Shown here: positions 25,250-33,679 of the stretch, one piece after another
Position numbering within the stretch: position 1 is the stretch's first letter
How the letters are laid out: each line of letters starts with the position of its first letter
Assembly (NCBI RefSeq): GCF_010206195.1
Contig: NZ_VIQT01000002.1
Span: 1 to 64,000 of the forward strand
Length of the DNA: 64,000 nt
Direction: 5' to 3'
Source of the DNA: Anaerotruncus colihominis
GTDB lineage: Bacteria; Bacillota; Clostridia; Oscillospirales; Ruminococcaceae
Program-made: the position numbers and the translations under genes
The notes under the pieces: model-generated
What the model was told of the DNA's origin: nothing
The model's database searches: none
Seen by the model: the letters and a program-made list of their open reading frames with translations, nothing else

Positions 25250-27871
25250 TTATTCGCGATATTCCTCGATCTCATACGCTTCGAAGACGTCGCCTTCCTT
25301 GATATCGTTGAATTTTGTAAGGCCCATGCCGCATTCATAACCCTTAGCGACCTCTTTCACGTCGTCCTTGAACCGCTTGAGCGACGCAAGCTTGTCGTCG
25401 GCAATGATGATGCCGTCGCGCACAACGCGGATCTCAGCCGAACGGGTGATCTTGCCCTCAAGCACATAACAGCCGGCAACCGCGCCGACGCCCGTGATCT
25501 TGTAGACCTGGCGCACCTCCGCACGGCCAAGGTCGACCTCGCGCGTCTTGGGCGCGAGCATCCCCTTCATAGCCGTCTCAACGTCGTTGATAGCGTCGTA
25601 AATAATGCGGTAGAGACGCATCTCCACACCGTCGCGCTCCGCGTTCTCCTTGGCGACGGGGTCTGGACGCACATTGAAGCCGACAATAATCGCATTGGAG
25701 GCGTCGGCAAGCATGACGTCGCTCTCCGAGATCGCGCCGACCGCGCCATGGATGACCTTGACGCGCACTTCGTCGTTCGAGAGCTTCTCAAGCGACTGGC
25801 GCACCGCCTCGACCGAACCCTGCACATCGGCCTTGACGATGACCGGCAGCTCCTTGACATCGCCCTGTGAGATATGGCTGAACAGGTTGTCAAGCGTCAC
25901 CTTTTCATAGGAGCTGAACTGCTCCTGCTTCTGCTCGTGCTTGCGCTGGTCGACAAGCTCCTTGGCCAGGCGCTCGTCGGCGACGGCGTTGAGCACGTCG
26001 CCCGCAGCCGGCACATCGCCCAGGCCCGTGATCTCAACCGGCATGGACGGACCGGCGTGCTCGACGCGCTCGCCTTTGTCGTTGAGCATGACGCGCACAC
26101 GGCCAAACGTCGTCCCCGCGATGACCGCGTCACCCACATTGAGCGTACCGGTCTGTACGAGGATCGTCGCAACCGGGCCGCGGCCGCGGTCAAGCTTTGC
26201 CTCGACAACTGTTCCGCGCGCCGCGCGGTCGGGGTTGGCTTTCAGCTCGTTCGTATCGGCCACAAGCTGGATCATCTCCAGCAGGTCCTCAATGCCCTCG
26301 CGCGTCTTGGCGGAAACCGGGATGCACGGCACGTCGCCGCCCCATTCCTCGGGCACAAGCTCATATTCCGTCAGCTCCTGCATGACCTTGTCGGGATTGG
26401 CGTGCGGCTTATCCATCTTATTGATCGCGACAATGATCGAAACGCCCGCAGCCTTGGCGTGGTTGATCGCCTCGATGGTCTGCGGCATGATGCCGTCGTC
26501 GGCCGCAACGACAAGCACCGCGATATCTGTGACCTGCGCGCCGCGCGCACGCATGGCTGTAAAGGCGGCGTGGCCGGGCGTGTCAAGGAATGTGACCGGA
26601 CGGCCGTTGACCTCGACCTGATACGCGCCGATATGCTGCGTGATGCCGCCGGCCTCGCCCTCGGTGACGTTTGTCTGACGGATGGCGTCGAGCAGGGATG
26701 TTTTTCCGTGGTCGACGTGGCCCATGACAACCACAATCGGCGGACGCTCGGCGAGATTTTCCTCGCTGTCCTCCTCGTCCACCTTAAACAGGCGGTCTTC
26801 AATCGTGACGACGACCTCTTTTTCAACCTTGGCGCCGATCTCCATGGAAACCATCGCGGCCGTATCGTAATCGATCACATCGTTGACAGCCGCCATGACG
26901 CCAAGCCCCATCAGACGCTTAATGACCTCGGAGGCCGTCAGATGCAGGCGCGCGGCCAGCTCTCCGACGGTGATCTCGTCCGGGATGGTGATTTCCAGCT
27001 TTTGGCGGCGCTGACGCTCCAGCTCGAGCCGGCGCATCTTCGCGTCTTCCTTCTCCTTGCGGGACATGGCCGGTTTTCCGGAGCGCCGCTGCGCGCTGCG
27101 CTGCGTCAGCTTCTGTTTCTGCGCGCCCGTATCGCGGTTGCCCATCTTTGTCTGGGCGAGCGTGTCGTATTTCTCATTGTAACGGTCAAGCTCCACCTGC
27201 GTGGAACCAGCGCGCATATCGACCATCGCCGACCCGCGCTGGCGCGGCTTTGTTCCCGGCTGCTGCGCCGACGACGCCTGCTGGCCGCCCTGCTGCGGAC
27301 GCTGCTGCTGGTTCTGCTGCGGGCGGCTCTGTCCCTGCTGTGGGCGCTGCTGGCCGCCTTGCTGCATCCGGCCCTGGCCGCCCTGACCACGGCTGTTCTG
27401 CTGGCCGCCCTGCTGCGGACGGCCCTGCTGCGGACGCTGCTGGCCGCCTTGCTGCATCCGGCCCTGGCCGCCCTGGCCGCGGCCGTTTTGCTGGCCGCCC
27501 TGCTGCGGACGGCCCTGCTGCGGACGCTGCTGGTTTTGCTGCGGACGGCCCTGCCCGCCCTGCTGTGCGGCCGGCTGCTGCGCCTGCGGGGGCTGCGGCG
27601 GCGCAGCCTTGCGCGCGGATTCCTCCGCCGTCTTTCGCGCAGATTCCTTGGCCGCCTGCTTCTTGGCCTCTCCGGCCGCGAAATATTCGTCGAAGCTCTC
27701 CACCTGGTTTTGATTCGTGTAGTGGTTGAGCACAACGCTCAATTCCTGCTCATTGAGGGCAGTCATGCTTTTGCGCTCGCCCGGAATGCGCTCTGCAAGC
27801 AGGTCGGCGACCTCCTTGCTCGCTACGCCGAGGTCCTTTGCGACCTCGTGCAACCTGTACTTTTCGATCAT
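25250..27871 (-). CDS. infB: Translation initiation factor IF-2
   Basis: An 873-residue GTPase that delivers initiator tRNA to the 30S subunit. ATG 27871 begins [10 protein letters not shown], the first IF2N domain, with an AGGAGG site upstream. Residues ~70-225 are a low-complexity Gln/Gly/Arg/Pro linker built from repeats. A second IF2N domain, the G domain (Gly-His-Val-Asp-His-Gly-Lys-Thr; Asp-Thr-Pro-Gly-His; Asn-Lys-Met-Asp), and domains II, III and IV follow. Complete length; nothing is missing. The linker composition is unusual and is discussed separately. Confidence 0.97.
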   Translation of the reverse strand: MIEKYRLHEVAKDLGVASKEVADLLAERIPGERKSMTALNEQELSVVLNHYTNQNQVESFDEYFAAGEAKKQAAKESARKTAEESARKAAPPQPPQAQQPAAQQGGQGRPQQNQQRPQQGRPQQGGQQNGRGQGGQGRMQQGGQQRPQQGRPQQGGQQNSRGQGGQGRMQQGGQQRPQQGQSRPQQNQQQRPQQGGQQASSAQQPGTKPRQRGSAMVDMRAGSTQVELDRYNEKYDTLAQTKMGNRDTGAQKQKLTQRSAQRRSGKPAMSRKEKEDAKMRRLELERQRRQKLEITIPDEITVGELAARLHLTASEVIKRLMGLGVMAAVNDVIDYDTAAMVSMEIGAKVEKEVVVTIEDRLFKVDEEDSEENLAERPPIVVVMGHVDHGKTSLLDAIRQTNVTEGEAGGITQHIGAYQVEVNGRPVTFLDTPGHAAFTAMRARGAQVTDIAVLVVAADDGIMPQTIEAINHAKAAGVSIIVAINKMDKPHANPDKVMQELTEYELVPEEWGGDVPCIPVSAKTREGIEDLLEMIQLVADTNELKANPDRAARGTVVEAKLDRGRGPVATILVQTGTLNVGDAVIAGTTFGRVRVMLNDKGERVEHAGPSMPVEITGLGDVPAAGDVLNAVADERLAKELVDQRKHEQKQEQFSSYEKVTLDNLFSHISQGDVKELPVIVKADVQGSVEAVRQSLEKLSNDEVRVKVIHGAVGAISESDVMLADASNAIIVGFNVRPDPVAKENAERDGVEMRLYRIIYDAINDVETAMKGMLAPKTREVDLGRAEVRQVYKITGVGAVAGCYVLEGKITRSAEIRVVRDGIIIADDKLASLKRFKDDVKEVAKGYECGMGLTKFNDIKEGDVFEAYEIEEYRE
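27310..27560 (-). repeat. Coding repeats in the IF-2 linker (90-bp period)
   Basis: A block of about 30 codons rich in Gln, Gly and Arg occurs twice almost exactly (period 90 bp), with shorter related pieces on both sides. It encodes the linker between the two N-terminal domains of IF-2 and is in frame. Confidence 0.8.
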
Positions 27872-27988
27872 TCGTTGAATTCCTCCTCTGATCATTCGCG
27901 GCTGCCTGCCGCCGTGACGTTCGCAAACCACAGGCGCCGCCGCGGAGTTGGAACGCTGGATTCTCTATATAAAGACCATATCGGTTGA

Positions 27989-28300
27989 TTACGCTGTATT
28001 GCCGGGCAAAAGCCCCGAAATCATATCGGCGAAGCCGCGGTCGCAGACCGCGAACACGCCGTACGGTTTGCCCGCCACCGGGGCCAGCTCCTGCATCGTG
28101 TAGGGAAGCGTGCAAACCGGAACGCGCGCCTGCTGGCATACGCCGCGCGCATGGCGCGCGGAGCGTTCGGCGATGTCGCTTGTGAGAAGCACCAGCTTCG
28201 CCTCGCCGGTCAAAACGTTGTCGCGCACCACATCGGCGCCCATACGAAGCCTCTGTGCCTTGCGGCAGAGCGAAATTGCCGAAAACAGCCTGTCATTCAT
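27989..28300 (-). CDS. ylxQ: L7Ae/L30e-family RNA-binding protein (YlxQ/RplGA)
   Basis: A 103-residue protein of the L7Ae/L30e/S12e family that in Firmicutes binds kink-turn RNA. It has Arg-Met-Gly-Ala-Asp-Val-Val near 19-25 and Leu-Val-Leu-Leu-Thr-Ser-Asp-Ile-Ala-Glu-Arg-Ser near 37. ATG 28300 is preferred because it overlaps the ylxR stop by eight bases and has GGGGGAG upstream. Position between ylxR and infB is the conserved one. Confidence 0.92.
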   Translation of the reverse strand: MNDRLFSAISLCRKAQRLRMGADVVRDNVLTGEAKLVLLTSDIAERSARHARGVCQQARVPVCTLPYTMQELAPVAGKPYGVFAVCDRGFADMISGLLPGNTA

Positions 28301-28565
28301 GCGGCGTCTCCCCCAATTCCTGCTCCAGACGCGCATACACCTCGTCCGGAATCGCACAGTCGAGCGCACGCTCCAGCCGCCGGGCCTTCCTCGCCTTTTT
28401 CAGGCAGGCGGCATCGGGACACAAATAAACGCCGCGTCCCGATTTCTTGCCGCCCGGATCGAGCAAAATCGTCCCTTCGGGCGTGCGCACCACGCGCACA
28501 AGCTCTTTCTTTGGCCTGTGGGCGGCGCATCCGGAGCACATGCGCACCGGCTGTTTTTTCTGCAT
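28293..28565 (-). CDS. ylxR: YlxR family RNase P modulator (DUF448)
   Basis: A 90-residue basic protein. ATG 28565 follows GGGAGG by seven bases. It contains Arg-Met-Cys-Ser-Gly-Cys near 8-13 and the conserved Gly-Arg-Gly-Val-Tyr-Leu-Cys-Pro near 43-50. YlxR proteins bind RNA, and in B. subtilis the homologue (RnpM) modulates RNase P activity. It is co-transcribed with nusA upstream and ylxQ downstream. Confidence 0.94.
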   Translation of the reverse strand: MQKKQPVRMCSGCAAHRPKKELVRVVRTPEGTILLDPGGKKSGRGVYLCPDAACLKKARKARRLERALDCAIPDEVYARLEQELGETPHE

Positions 28566-28615
28566 CGCGATTCCTCCCGTAAGCGCGGGATGCTCCCCGC
28601 GCGCGTCATGGCGCT

Positions 28616-29674
28616 TTATTCGCCGTAAAAGCCGCTTTCCGGCTTGATATCGATTTTCCATCCCGTCAGCTTTGCCGCCAGGCGCGCGTTCTGCCCCTTG
28701 TTGCCGATAGCCAGCGAAAGCTGGTGATCCGGCACTGAAACGCGGCAGCTTTTGGCCCCGTCCGGGTCGACCTCGACAGAGACGACGTCCGCCGGCGACA
28801 GCGCCGCGGCGATGAATTCGGCCGGGTCGGCCGAATAACGCACAACGTCGATCTTTTCGCCTCCAAGCTCCTCGACAATGGCGGAGACGCGCTGCCCTTT
28901 CGGGCCGATGCACGCGCCGACCGGGTCGACGTTCTCGTCGTTGCTCCAAACGGCGATTTTCGTGCGCGAGCCGGCCTCGCGCGAAATCGACTTGACTTCG
29001 ATCGTGCCGTCGAAAATCTCTGGAACCTCCATCTCAAACAGGCGCTTGACCAGCCCCGGATGCGTGCGGGAAATCATGATGCGCGGTCCTTTTTCACCGT
29101 TGACCACGTCGACGACATAGACCTTGACGCGCGCGCCGTCGGCATATTCCTCGCCCGGCACCTGTTCGCCCTTTGGCAGCACGGCCTCGCTTTTCCCAAG
29201 CTCCAGCGTGACGTTGCCCTTGACCTGATCGGTGCGCAGCACGGTAGCTGTCACAATATCGTGCTGGCGCGAAGAGAACTCCGCGAAAAGCTGCCCGCGC
29301 TCGGCCTCGCGGATGCCCTGACGGATGACGTGTTTAGCCGTCTGCGCGGCGATGCGTCCAAACTGCTTGGTGTCAAGCGGAATTTCGACAACGTCGCCGA
29401 GCGTGGCGCCGCTGTCGTACTTAACAGCCTCCTCCGGCAGGATCTCCTGCGCGGGGTCGAGCAGGTCGTCTACAACCGTCTTGCGCATCGCGACATAAAA
29501 GCGTCCTGTATCCGGGTTGATATCGACGACGCTGTCCTCCGAAGCGCCCATGTCGCGGCGGATGGCGTTGCCGATCGCCGTGGCGATCTTTTCGGCAAGC
29601 AGGCTGCGCGGTATGCCCTTTTCCTTTTCCATCAGCGCAAGCGCCTCGAAAAACTCGGTATTGCTCGTATTCAT
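28616..29674 (-). CDS. nusA: Transcription termination/antitermination factor NusA
   Basis: A 352-residue RNA-polymerase-binding protein. It has the N-terminal RNAP-binding domain, an S1 domain (~135-200) and two KH domains (Gly-Ala-Cys-Ile-Gly-Pro-Lys-Gly-Gln-Arg; Ile-Gly-Asn-Lys-Gly-Gln-Asn). It lacks the C-terminal acidic repeats of proteobacterial NusA, as is normal in Firmicutes. ATG 29674 matches the usual N terminus; the upstream GGGGGA is ten bases away. In B. subtilis this operon is autoregulated by NusA-dependent termination in the rimP leader, and a matching hairpin is present here. Confidence 0.96.
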   Translation of the reverse strand: MNTSNTEFFEALALMEKEKGIPRSLLAEKIATAIGNAIRRDMGASEDSVVDINPDTGRFYVAMRKTVVDDLLDPAQEILPEEAVKYDSGATLGDVVEIPLDTKQFGRIAAQTAKHVIRQGIREAERGQLFAEFSSRQHDIVTATVLRTDQVKGNVTLELGKSEAVLPKGEQVPGEEYADGARVKVYVVDVVNGEKGPRIMISRTHPGLVKRLFEMEVPEIFDGTIEVKSISREAGSRTKIAVWSNDENVDPVGACIGPKGQRVSAIVEELGGEKIDVVRYSADPAEFIAAALSPADVVSVEVDPDGAKSCRVSVPDHQLSLAIGNKGQNARLAAKLTGWKIDIKPESGFYGE

Positions 29675-29719
29675 TTTTCCGGATTCCCCCATCAATATAT
29701 AATGCACGCCGTCGCAGCG

Positions 29720-30199
29720 TCAAAATTCCTCGTAAAGGCGGACAAAGGCCGTCTCGCCGGGCGAAAAGGCCATCTCCAATTCGTCGTCGAGCAGCACGGC
29801 GACCACGCCGTTTTCATACGACGAGAGCGCGCCGATGAAATCGCGCTCGCCCTCGACCGGCCGGATCAGGCGCACATGCACCTGCGCGCCGATATATTTT
29901 TGAAAATGCCAGTCCTTCGTGAGCTTTCGCTCCACGCCTGGAGAGCCGACCTCAAGCGTATAGCTCTGGTCGATCGGGTCTGCCGCGTCGAGCAGGTCGC
30001 TCACCTCGCGGCTGAACGCCTCGCACTCTTCGATCGTGACGCCGCCCTCACGGTCGATATAATAGCGCAGGTACCACCCCGCGCCCTCCTTTTCAAACGC
30101 CACGTCCCACAGATACAGCCCCATGCGCTGTGCGACCGGCGCGGCCAGCGCCTCGCAGACGCCGGCTGTATTCGGGCGTTTCCCCTGGGTCTTTGCCAC
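29720..30199 (-). CDS. rimP: Ribosome maturation factor RimP
   Basis: A 159-residue 30S assembly factor. Recognisable segments are Gly-Leu-Tyr-Leu-Trp-Asp-Val-Ala-Phe, Leu-Arg-Tyr-Tyr-Ile-Asp-Arg-Glu-Gly-Gly-Val-Thr and Leu-Glu-Val-Gly-Ser-Pro-Gly-Val-Glu-Arg. The start codon is GTG 30199 with GGAGGG upstream. It is the first gene of the translation operon and has a leader hairpin and a promoter directly before it. Confidence 0.96.
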   Translation of the reverse strand: MAKTQGKRPNTAGVCEALAAPVAQRMGLYLWDVAFEKEGAGWYLRYYIDREGGVTIEECEAFSREVSDLLDAADPIDQSYTLEVGSPGVERKLTKDWHFQKYIGAQVHVRLIRPVEGERDFIGALSSYENGVVAVLLDDELEMAFSPGETAFVRLYEEF

Positions 30200-30220
30200 T
30201 AAATCCCTCCATACGCAAAG

Positions 30221-30248
30221 GAAAGAGTGAGGCTGACCTCACTCTTTC
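30221..30248 (-). terminator. Leader hairpin/attenuator upstream of rimP
   Basis: A 12-bp perfect stem (30221-30232 with 30237-30248) with a 4-base loop, followed on the minus strand by CTTT. It lies 22 bases before the rimP start, the place where NusA-dependent leader termination is known in B. subtilis. Confidence 0.7.
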
Positions 30249-30277
30249 ACACTCGTTTCTATTCTTACCATAATGCC

Positions 30278-30306
30278 AGTGTAGCATACCCGCGCGCAAA
30301 ATGCAA
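30278..30306 (-). promoter_or_regulatory. Promoter of the rimP-nusA-infB operon
   Basis: On the minus strand: TTGCAT (30306-30301), 17-bp spacer, TACACT (30283-30278). This puts the start point ~20 bases upstream of the leader hairpin. Confidence 0.65.
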
Positions 30307-30353
30307 GCATCTTTCGCCGGTTTGGTGGCCCCGGCGCGGTTTTTTCACATCAG

Positions 30354-30375
30354 CCGGGCCGTTTTAAAGGCCCGG
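30354..30375 (-). terminator. Weak terminator after the acyl-CoA synthetase gene
   Basis: A 7-bp GC stem (30354-30360 with 30369-30375) lies downstream of the minus-strand stop at 30402. It has no T run directly behind it, so efficiency is doubtful. Confidence 0.4.
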
Positions 30376-30401
30376 GGGCGCCGCGGCGGCCAAAGCGCAC
30401 C

Positions 30402-32078
30402 CTACTGCGCCGCCTTCTCGTGGTCCTCCATGCGGATCTGCTTGCGCTTGATCTTGCCGCTCATCGTCTTGGGCAACTCGTCCACAAATTCGACGATGCG
30501 CGGGTATTTATACGGCGCCGTCTCCTTCTTGACATGGCTTTGCAGCTCCTTTTTAAGCGCGTCGGAGGGCGTGACGCCGCGCGCGGGCACGACCGTCGCC
30601 TTGACCACCTGGCCACGGACCGGATCGGGCGCGGCCGTGACGGCGCACTCGAGCACCGCCGGATGTGTCATCAGCGCCGATTCGACCTCAAACGGGCCAA
30701 TGCGGTAGCCGGAGCATTTGATGACGTCGTCGTTGCGCCCGACAAACCAGATATACCCGTCGCCGTCGCGCCAGGCCGTATCGCCGGTCGAATACATGTT
30801 GTTGTAAAAAGCGTCCGCGTTCGCCTGCGGATCGCCGCGGTACTCAACGAGCAGGCCGGCAGGCCGGCCCTTATCAAGATTTTTGACCACAATCGTGCCG
30901 ACGATGCCGTCCTCGCAGGAATTGCCGTCCTCATCGACAATGTCCAAATCGTACAGCGGAGAAAACTTCCCGGTCGAACCGGGCTTGATCGGAAACCATG
31001 GGAAATTGGCGATGATGACCGTCGTCTCCGACTGGCCGAAGCCCTCCGTCAATTCAAGGCCGGTCGCCTCCTTAAAGCGGTTAAAGACCTCAGGGTTGAG
31101 CGGCTCGCCGGCGATCGTGCACTTTTTCAGCGATGACAGATCGTATTTCGACAGGTCCTCCTTGATCAGAAAGCGGTACACGGTGGGCGGCGCGCAGAAC
31201 GTCGCCGGGCGCAGGCGTTCAATCGTCTGGAGCATATGCACCGGATCAAATTTCCCTTCGGTGTCATACGCCACGATGACCGCGCCGCAGATCCACTGGC
31301 CGTAAATCTTGCCCCATCCGAATTTTGCCCATCCGGAGTCGGCTGAAACAAAATGCAGCCCGCCGTCGCGCACCTCATGCCAGTAATTGGCCGTCGTGAT
31401 GTGGCCAAGCGGATAGGCGTAATCGTGAACGATCAGCTTTGGCATCCCGGTTGTGCCGGAGGTGAAATATCCAAGCATCAGGTCGCGGACGTCCGTCGCC
31501 GCTTCACCCGTGGGGCGCGGGAACTCCATCGGGTAATCCGCAACGGCGCGGCGAAAATCGATGCAGTCCGCGGGGATTTTTTCGCCGACGACCGCAACGT
31601 GCCGAAGCGTCGTACATTCCGCGCGCACCTGCCGGATGTTCCCGAGCAGCTCGCCGTCGTCGACGCAGCAGATCATTTTAACGCCCGCCTTGTTGCAGCG
31701 GTATTCGATATCGTGCGGCATAAGCTGGTATGTTGCGGGGATTACGATCGCGCCGATGCGGTGCAGCGCCAGCATGCACACCCACGCCTCGACGCGCTGC
31801 TTGAGCACCAGCAGCACAAAATCGCCCTTTTTTACGCCGTGCGCCGTGAAGAAATTGGCCGCCTGCATCGAAAGCGCCGACAGCTCCGAAAAGGCGAGCC
31901 GGCGCTCGCCCGCGCCGCCGTCCACCCAGACGAGCGCGGGCTTGCGCGCGTCCCGGCGCGCCCACTCGTCGATTACATCGTATGAGAAATTGAAGTCCTC
32001 CGGAATATTCAACCGGTAATTCGCCTTAAAATCCTCGTACGAATCAAATTGCGTACGAGGCAGAAATTTTTCAATCAT
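30402..32078 (-). CDS. AMP-dependent acyl-CoA synthetase (acetyl/medium-chain type)
   Basis: A 558-residue ANL-superfamily enzyme that activates a carboxylic acid as acyl-AMP and transfers it to CoA. The P-loop-like motif Thr-Ser-Gly-Thr-Thr-Gly-Met-Pro-Lys is near residue 210. Others are Gly-Phe-Gly-Gln-Ser-Glu-Thr, Tyr-Ser-Thr-Gly-Asp, Gly-Arg-Asn-Asp-Asp-Val-Ile-Lys-Cys-Ser-Gly-Tyr-Arg-Ile and a C-terminal Lys in Ser-Gly-Lys-Ile-Lys-Arg. ATG 32078 follows AAGGG. Sequence character is closest to medium-chain (ACSM-like) synthetases; acid specificity is not determined. It lies 45 bases behind an XRE-cupin regulator, a frequent pairing. Confidence 0.92.
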   Translation of the reverse strand: MIEKFLPRTQFDSYEDFKANYRLNIPEDFNFSYDVIDEWARRDARKPALVWVDGGAGERRLAFSELSALSMQAANFFTAHGVKKGDFVLLVLKQRVEAWVCMLALHRIGAIVIPATYQLMPHDIEYRCNKAGVKMICCVDDGELLGNIRQVRAECTTLRHVAVVGEKIPADCIDFRRAVADYPMEFPRPTGEAATDVRDLMLGYFTSGTTGMPKLIVHDYAYPLGHITTANYWHEVRDGGLHFVSADSGWAKFGWGKIYGQWICGAVIVAYDTEGKFDPVHMLQTIERLRPATFCAPPTVYRFLIKEDLSKYDLSSLKKCTIAGEPLNPEVFNRFKEATGLELTEGFGQSETTVIIANFPWFPIKPGSTGKFSPLYDLDIVDEDGNSCEDGIVGTIVVKNLDKGRPAGLLVEYRGDPQANADAFYNNMYSTGDTAWRDGDGYIWFVGRNDDVIKCSGYRIGPFEVESALMTHPAVLECAVTAAPDPVRGQVVKATVVPARGVTPSDALKKELQSHVKKETAPYKYPRIVEFVDELPKTMSGKIKRKQIRMEDHEKAAQ

Positions 32079-32123
32079 ATACACCCTTCTTTATTGCAAA
32101 TAAGCCGCTTTGACAACGGGTTC

Positions 32124-32672
32124 TCACTCGTTGATGATGGTCAGAAAACGGACCGGGCCTCCCACGGCGCGCTGCCCGTGCGGGGTCGACGGATCGAAAA
32201 AGGCGCTGTCGCCGGCTTCCAGCAGAAACGAACGGCCGCCGATGACAAGCTGCACCGTGCCGCTGATCACATAGTTAAACTCCTGTCCCGCATGCGTCAC
32301 AAGCTCGGGCGGGTTTTCCATCGGCTCCAGGTCGACGATCATCGGGTCAAAGTCGCGGTCTATGTAGTTGAAGGCAAGCGAATTGAACCGGTACCCCTTG
32401 TACCGTTCGATCGAAACGCCGCGCCCCTGGCGCACGATTGTGTAATCGTTCATGCGCGGCGCCTCGCCGGTCAAAAGGACCGTCGGGTCTACGTTGAGCG
32501 CCGCCGCAACACCATATATAACGCCGATGGGAATATCGTCCTCTGCATTTTCATACCGCTCATACTCCTCGGGCGGCAGGTCCAGCCCCTTTGCCAGATC
32601 AACGGCCGCTACATCGAGAATCTCCCGCAGTTCGCGGATGCGCCCTGCGATCTGCTTGATCTGTTCGTTCAT
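32124..32672 (-). CDS. XRE-family regulator with C-terminal cupin domain
   Basis: A 182-residue DNA-binding protein. The N-terminal ~70 residues form an XRE helix-turn-helix; residues ~100-180 form a cupin barrel (Thr-His-Ala-Gly-Gln-Glu-Phe-Asn-Tyr-Val; Gly-Asp-Ser-Ala-Phe-Phe-Asp-Pro; Pro-His-Gly). ATG 32672 has AGGAGG six bases upstream. The cupin probably senses a small molecule, plausibly the acid or CoA ester handled by the adjacent synthetase; that link is inferred from gene order. Confidence 0.92.
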   Translation of the reverse strand: MNEQIKQIAGRIRELREILDVAAVDLAKGLDLPPEEYERYENAEDDIPIGVIYGVAAALNVDPTVLLTGEAPRMNDYTIVRQGRGVSIERYKGYRFNSLAFNYIDRDFDPMIVDLEPMENPPELVTHAGQEFNYVISGTVQLVIGGRSFLLEAGDSAFFDPSTPHGQRAVGGPVRFLTIINE

Positions 32673-32887
32673 CACAATCCTCCTTATACTGTATGTACTT
32701 ATACATATCTGCTTTTTACGGTTTTATTTTACACGCTTTGCGGCTCCCATGCAATACAAACCTGTATCCCGAACGGGCAAATTTCTGCACATTTTTAAGT
32801 AATACTTATCATTTTTTAGGTCGAAATTTGTAAAACTTGCTAAAACCGTCGTAACCTGTGTATTCTTTTTCTGCACTTTTTGCCCCA

Positions 32888-32916
32888 TTGAACAATCTGT
32901 AAATTTCCTGTAAACT
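32888..32916 (+). promoter_or_regulatory. Promoter of xpt
   Basis: TTGAAC (32888-32893), 17-bp spacer, TAAACT (32911-32916). The ~50-base leader before the xpt start is too short for a purine riboswitch, and I see no riboswitch core in the whole 300-base interval. Confidence 0.65.
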
Positions 32917-32974
32917 GAATGTATACGTTTCCCCGTTTTCTGGGATAAGAACGCAATTTGGAGGATCGACGGAA

Positions 32975-33553
32975 ATGGAGCTTTTGAAACAACGCATCCG
33001 CGCGGACGGACACGTCAAACCCGGCAATGTGCTCAAGGTTGACAGCTTCCTCAACCATCAGATGGATATTTCCCTCTTTTGTGAGATCGGACAGGAGTTT
33101 AAGCGTCTGTTCGGCGACTGCGGCGTGACAAAAATTCTGACCATCGAGGCCTCCGGCATCGGGATTGCGGCTGTAACGGCGCAGTTTTTTAACGTCCCGG
33201 TTGTGTTCGCCAAAAAGTCGCAGTCGAAAAACATCGACGGCGAGGTATTTACCTCGCGCGTGGAATCCTTCACGCACGGGCGTGTTTACGACATCATCGT
33301 TTCAAAAAAATTCCTGCTGCCGGACGACCGCGTCCTGCTGATCGACGATTTTCTCGCAAAGGGCAGCGCGCTCGAGGGGCTTTGCAAGCTTGTCGAAGAC
33401 TCCGGCGCAACGCTCGTCGGCGCGGGCATTGTGATTGAAAAGGGCTTCCAGGAGGGCGGCGCGCTCGTCCGCGGGCGCGGCGTGCGCGTCGAATCGCTCG
33501 CCATTGTGGAGAGCATGGACGACAAAACCGGCGGGATCGTTTTCCGCGACTGA
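32975..33553 (+). CDS. xpt: Xanthine phosphoribosyltransferase
   Basis: A 192-residue purine salvage enzyme that joins xanthine to PRPP to form XMP. The PRPP-binding loop is Val-Leu-Leu-Ile-Asp-Asp-Phe-Leu-Ala-Lys-Gly-Ser-Ala near 123-135. The flexible segment Lys-Lys-Ser-Gln-Ser-Lys-Asn near 80 is characteristic of the Xpt family. ATG 32975 has GGAGG ten bases upstream. The BMP-type importer follows on the same strand, which supports uptake of purine bases or nucleosides feeding this enzyme. Confidence 0.95.
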   Translation: MELLKQRIRADGHVKPGNVLKVDSFLNHQMDISLFCEIGQEFKRLFGDCGVTKILTIEASGIGIAAVTAQFFNVPVVFAKKSQSKNIDGEVFTSRVESFTHGRVYDIIVSKKFLLPDDRVLLIDDFLAKGSALEGLCKLVEDSGATLVGAGIVIEKGFQEGGALVRGRGVRVESLAIVESMDDKTGGIVFRD

Positions 33554-33593
33554 CTTTCTTTCATGACCTGACCCCGTGTGTTTTCCACGCGGC

Positions 33594-33617
33594 CGCGCCC
33601 GCTGCACAGCGGGCGCG
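33594..33617 (+). terminator. Hairpin between xpt and the BMP lipoprotein gene
   Basis: A 10-bp perfect GC stem (33594-33603 with 33608-33617) followed a few bases later by TTTT. It may partly terminate xpt transcription or separate the two genes. Confidence 0.5.
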
Positions 33618-33679
33618 CCTGCGTTTTGGAATAAGAACCCGTACTGTAAGCGGGGAATGTTGAAATTGGAGGAGAAAAA

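Noticed and set aside
27310-27560. CRISPR-like array
   Set aside because: The repeats are in-frame coding sequence of IF-2 with no unique spacers; no cas genes in the window.
25874-27988. 704-codon plus-strand frame opposite infB
   Set aside because: Leu/Arg-rich mirror of the IF-2 gene and its repeats; no start signal.
32676-32974. Purine riboswitch upstream of xpt
   Set aside because: Expected in many Firmicutes, but the conserved core and P1 pairing are absent and the predicted leader is only ~50 bases.
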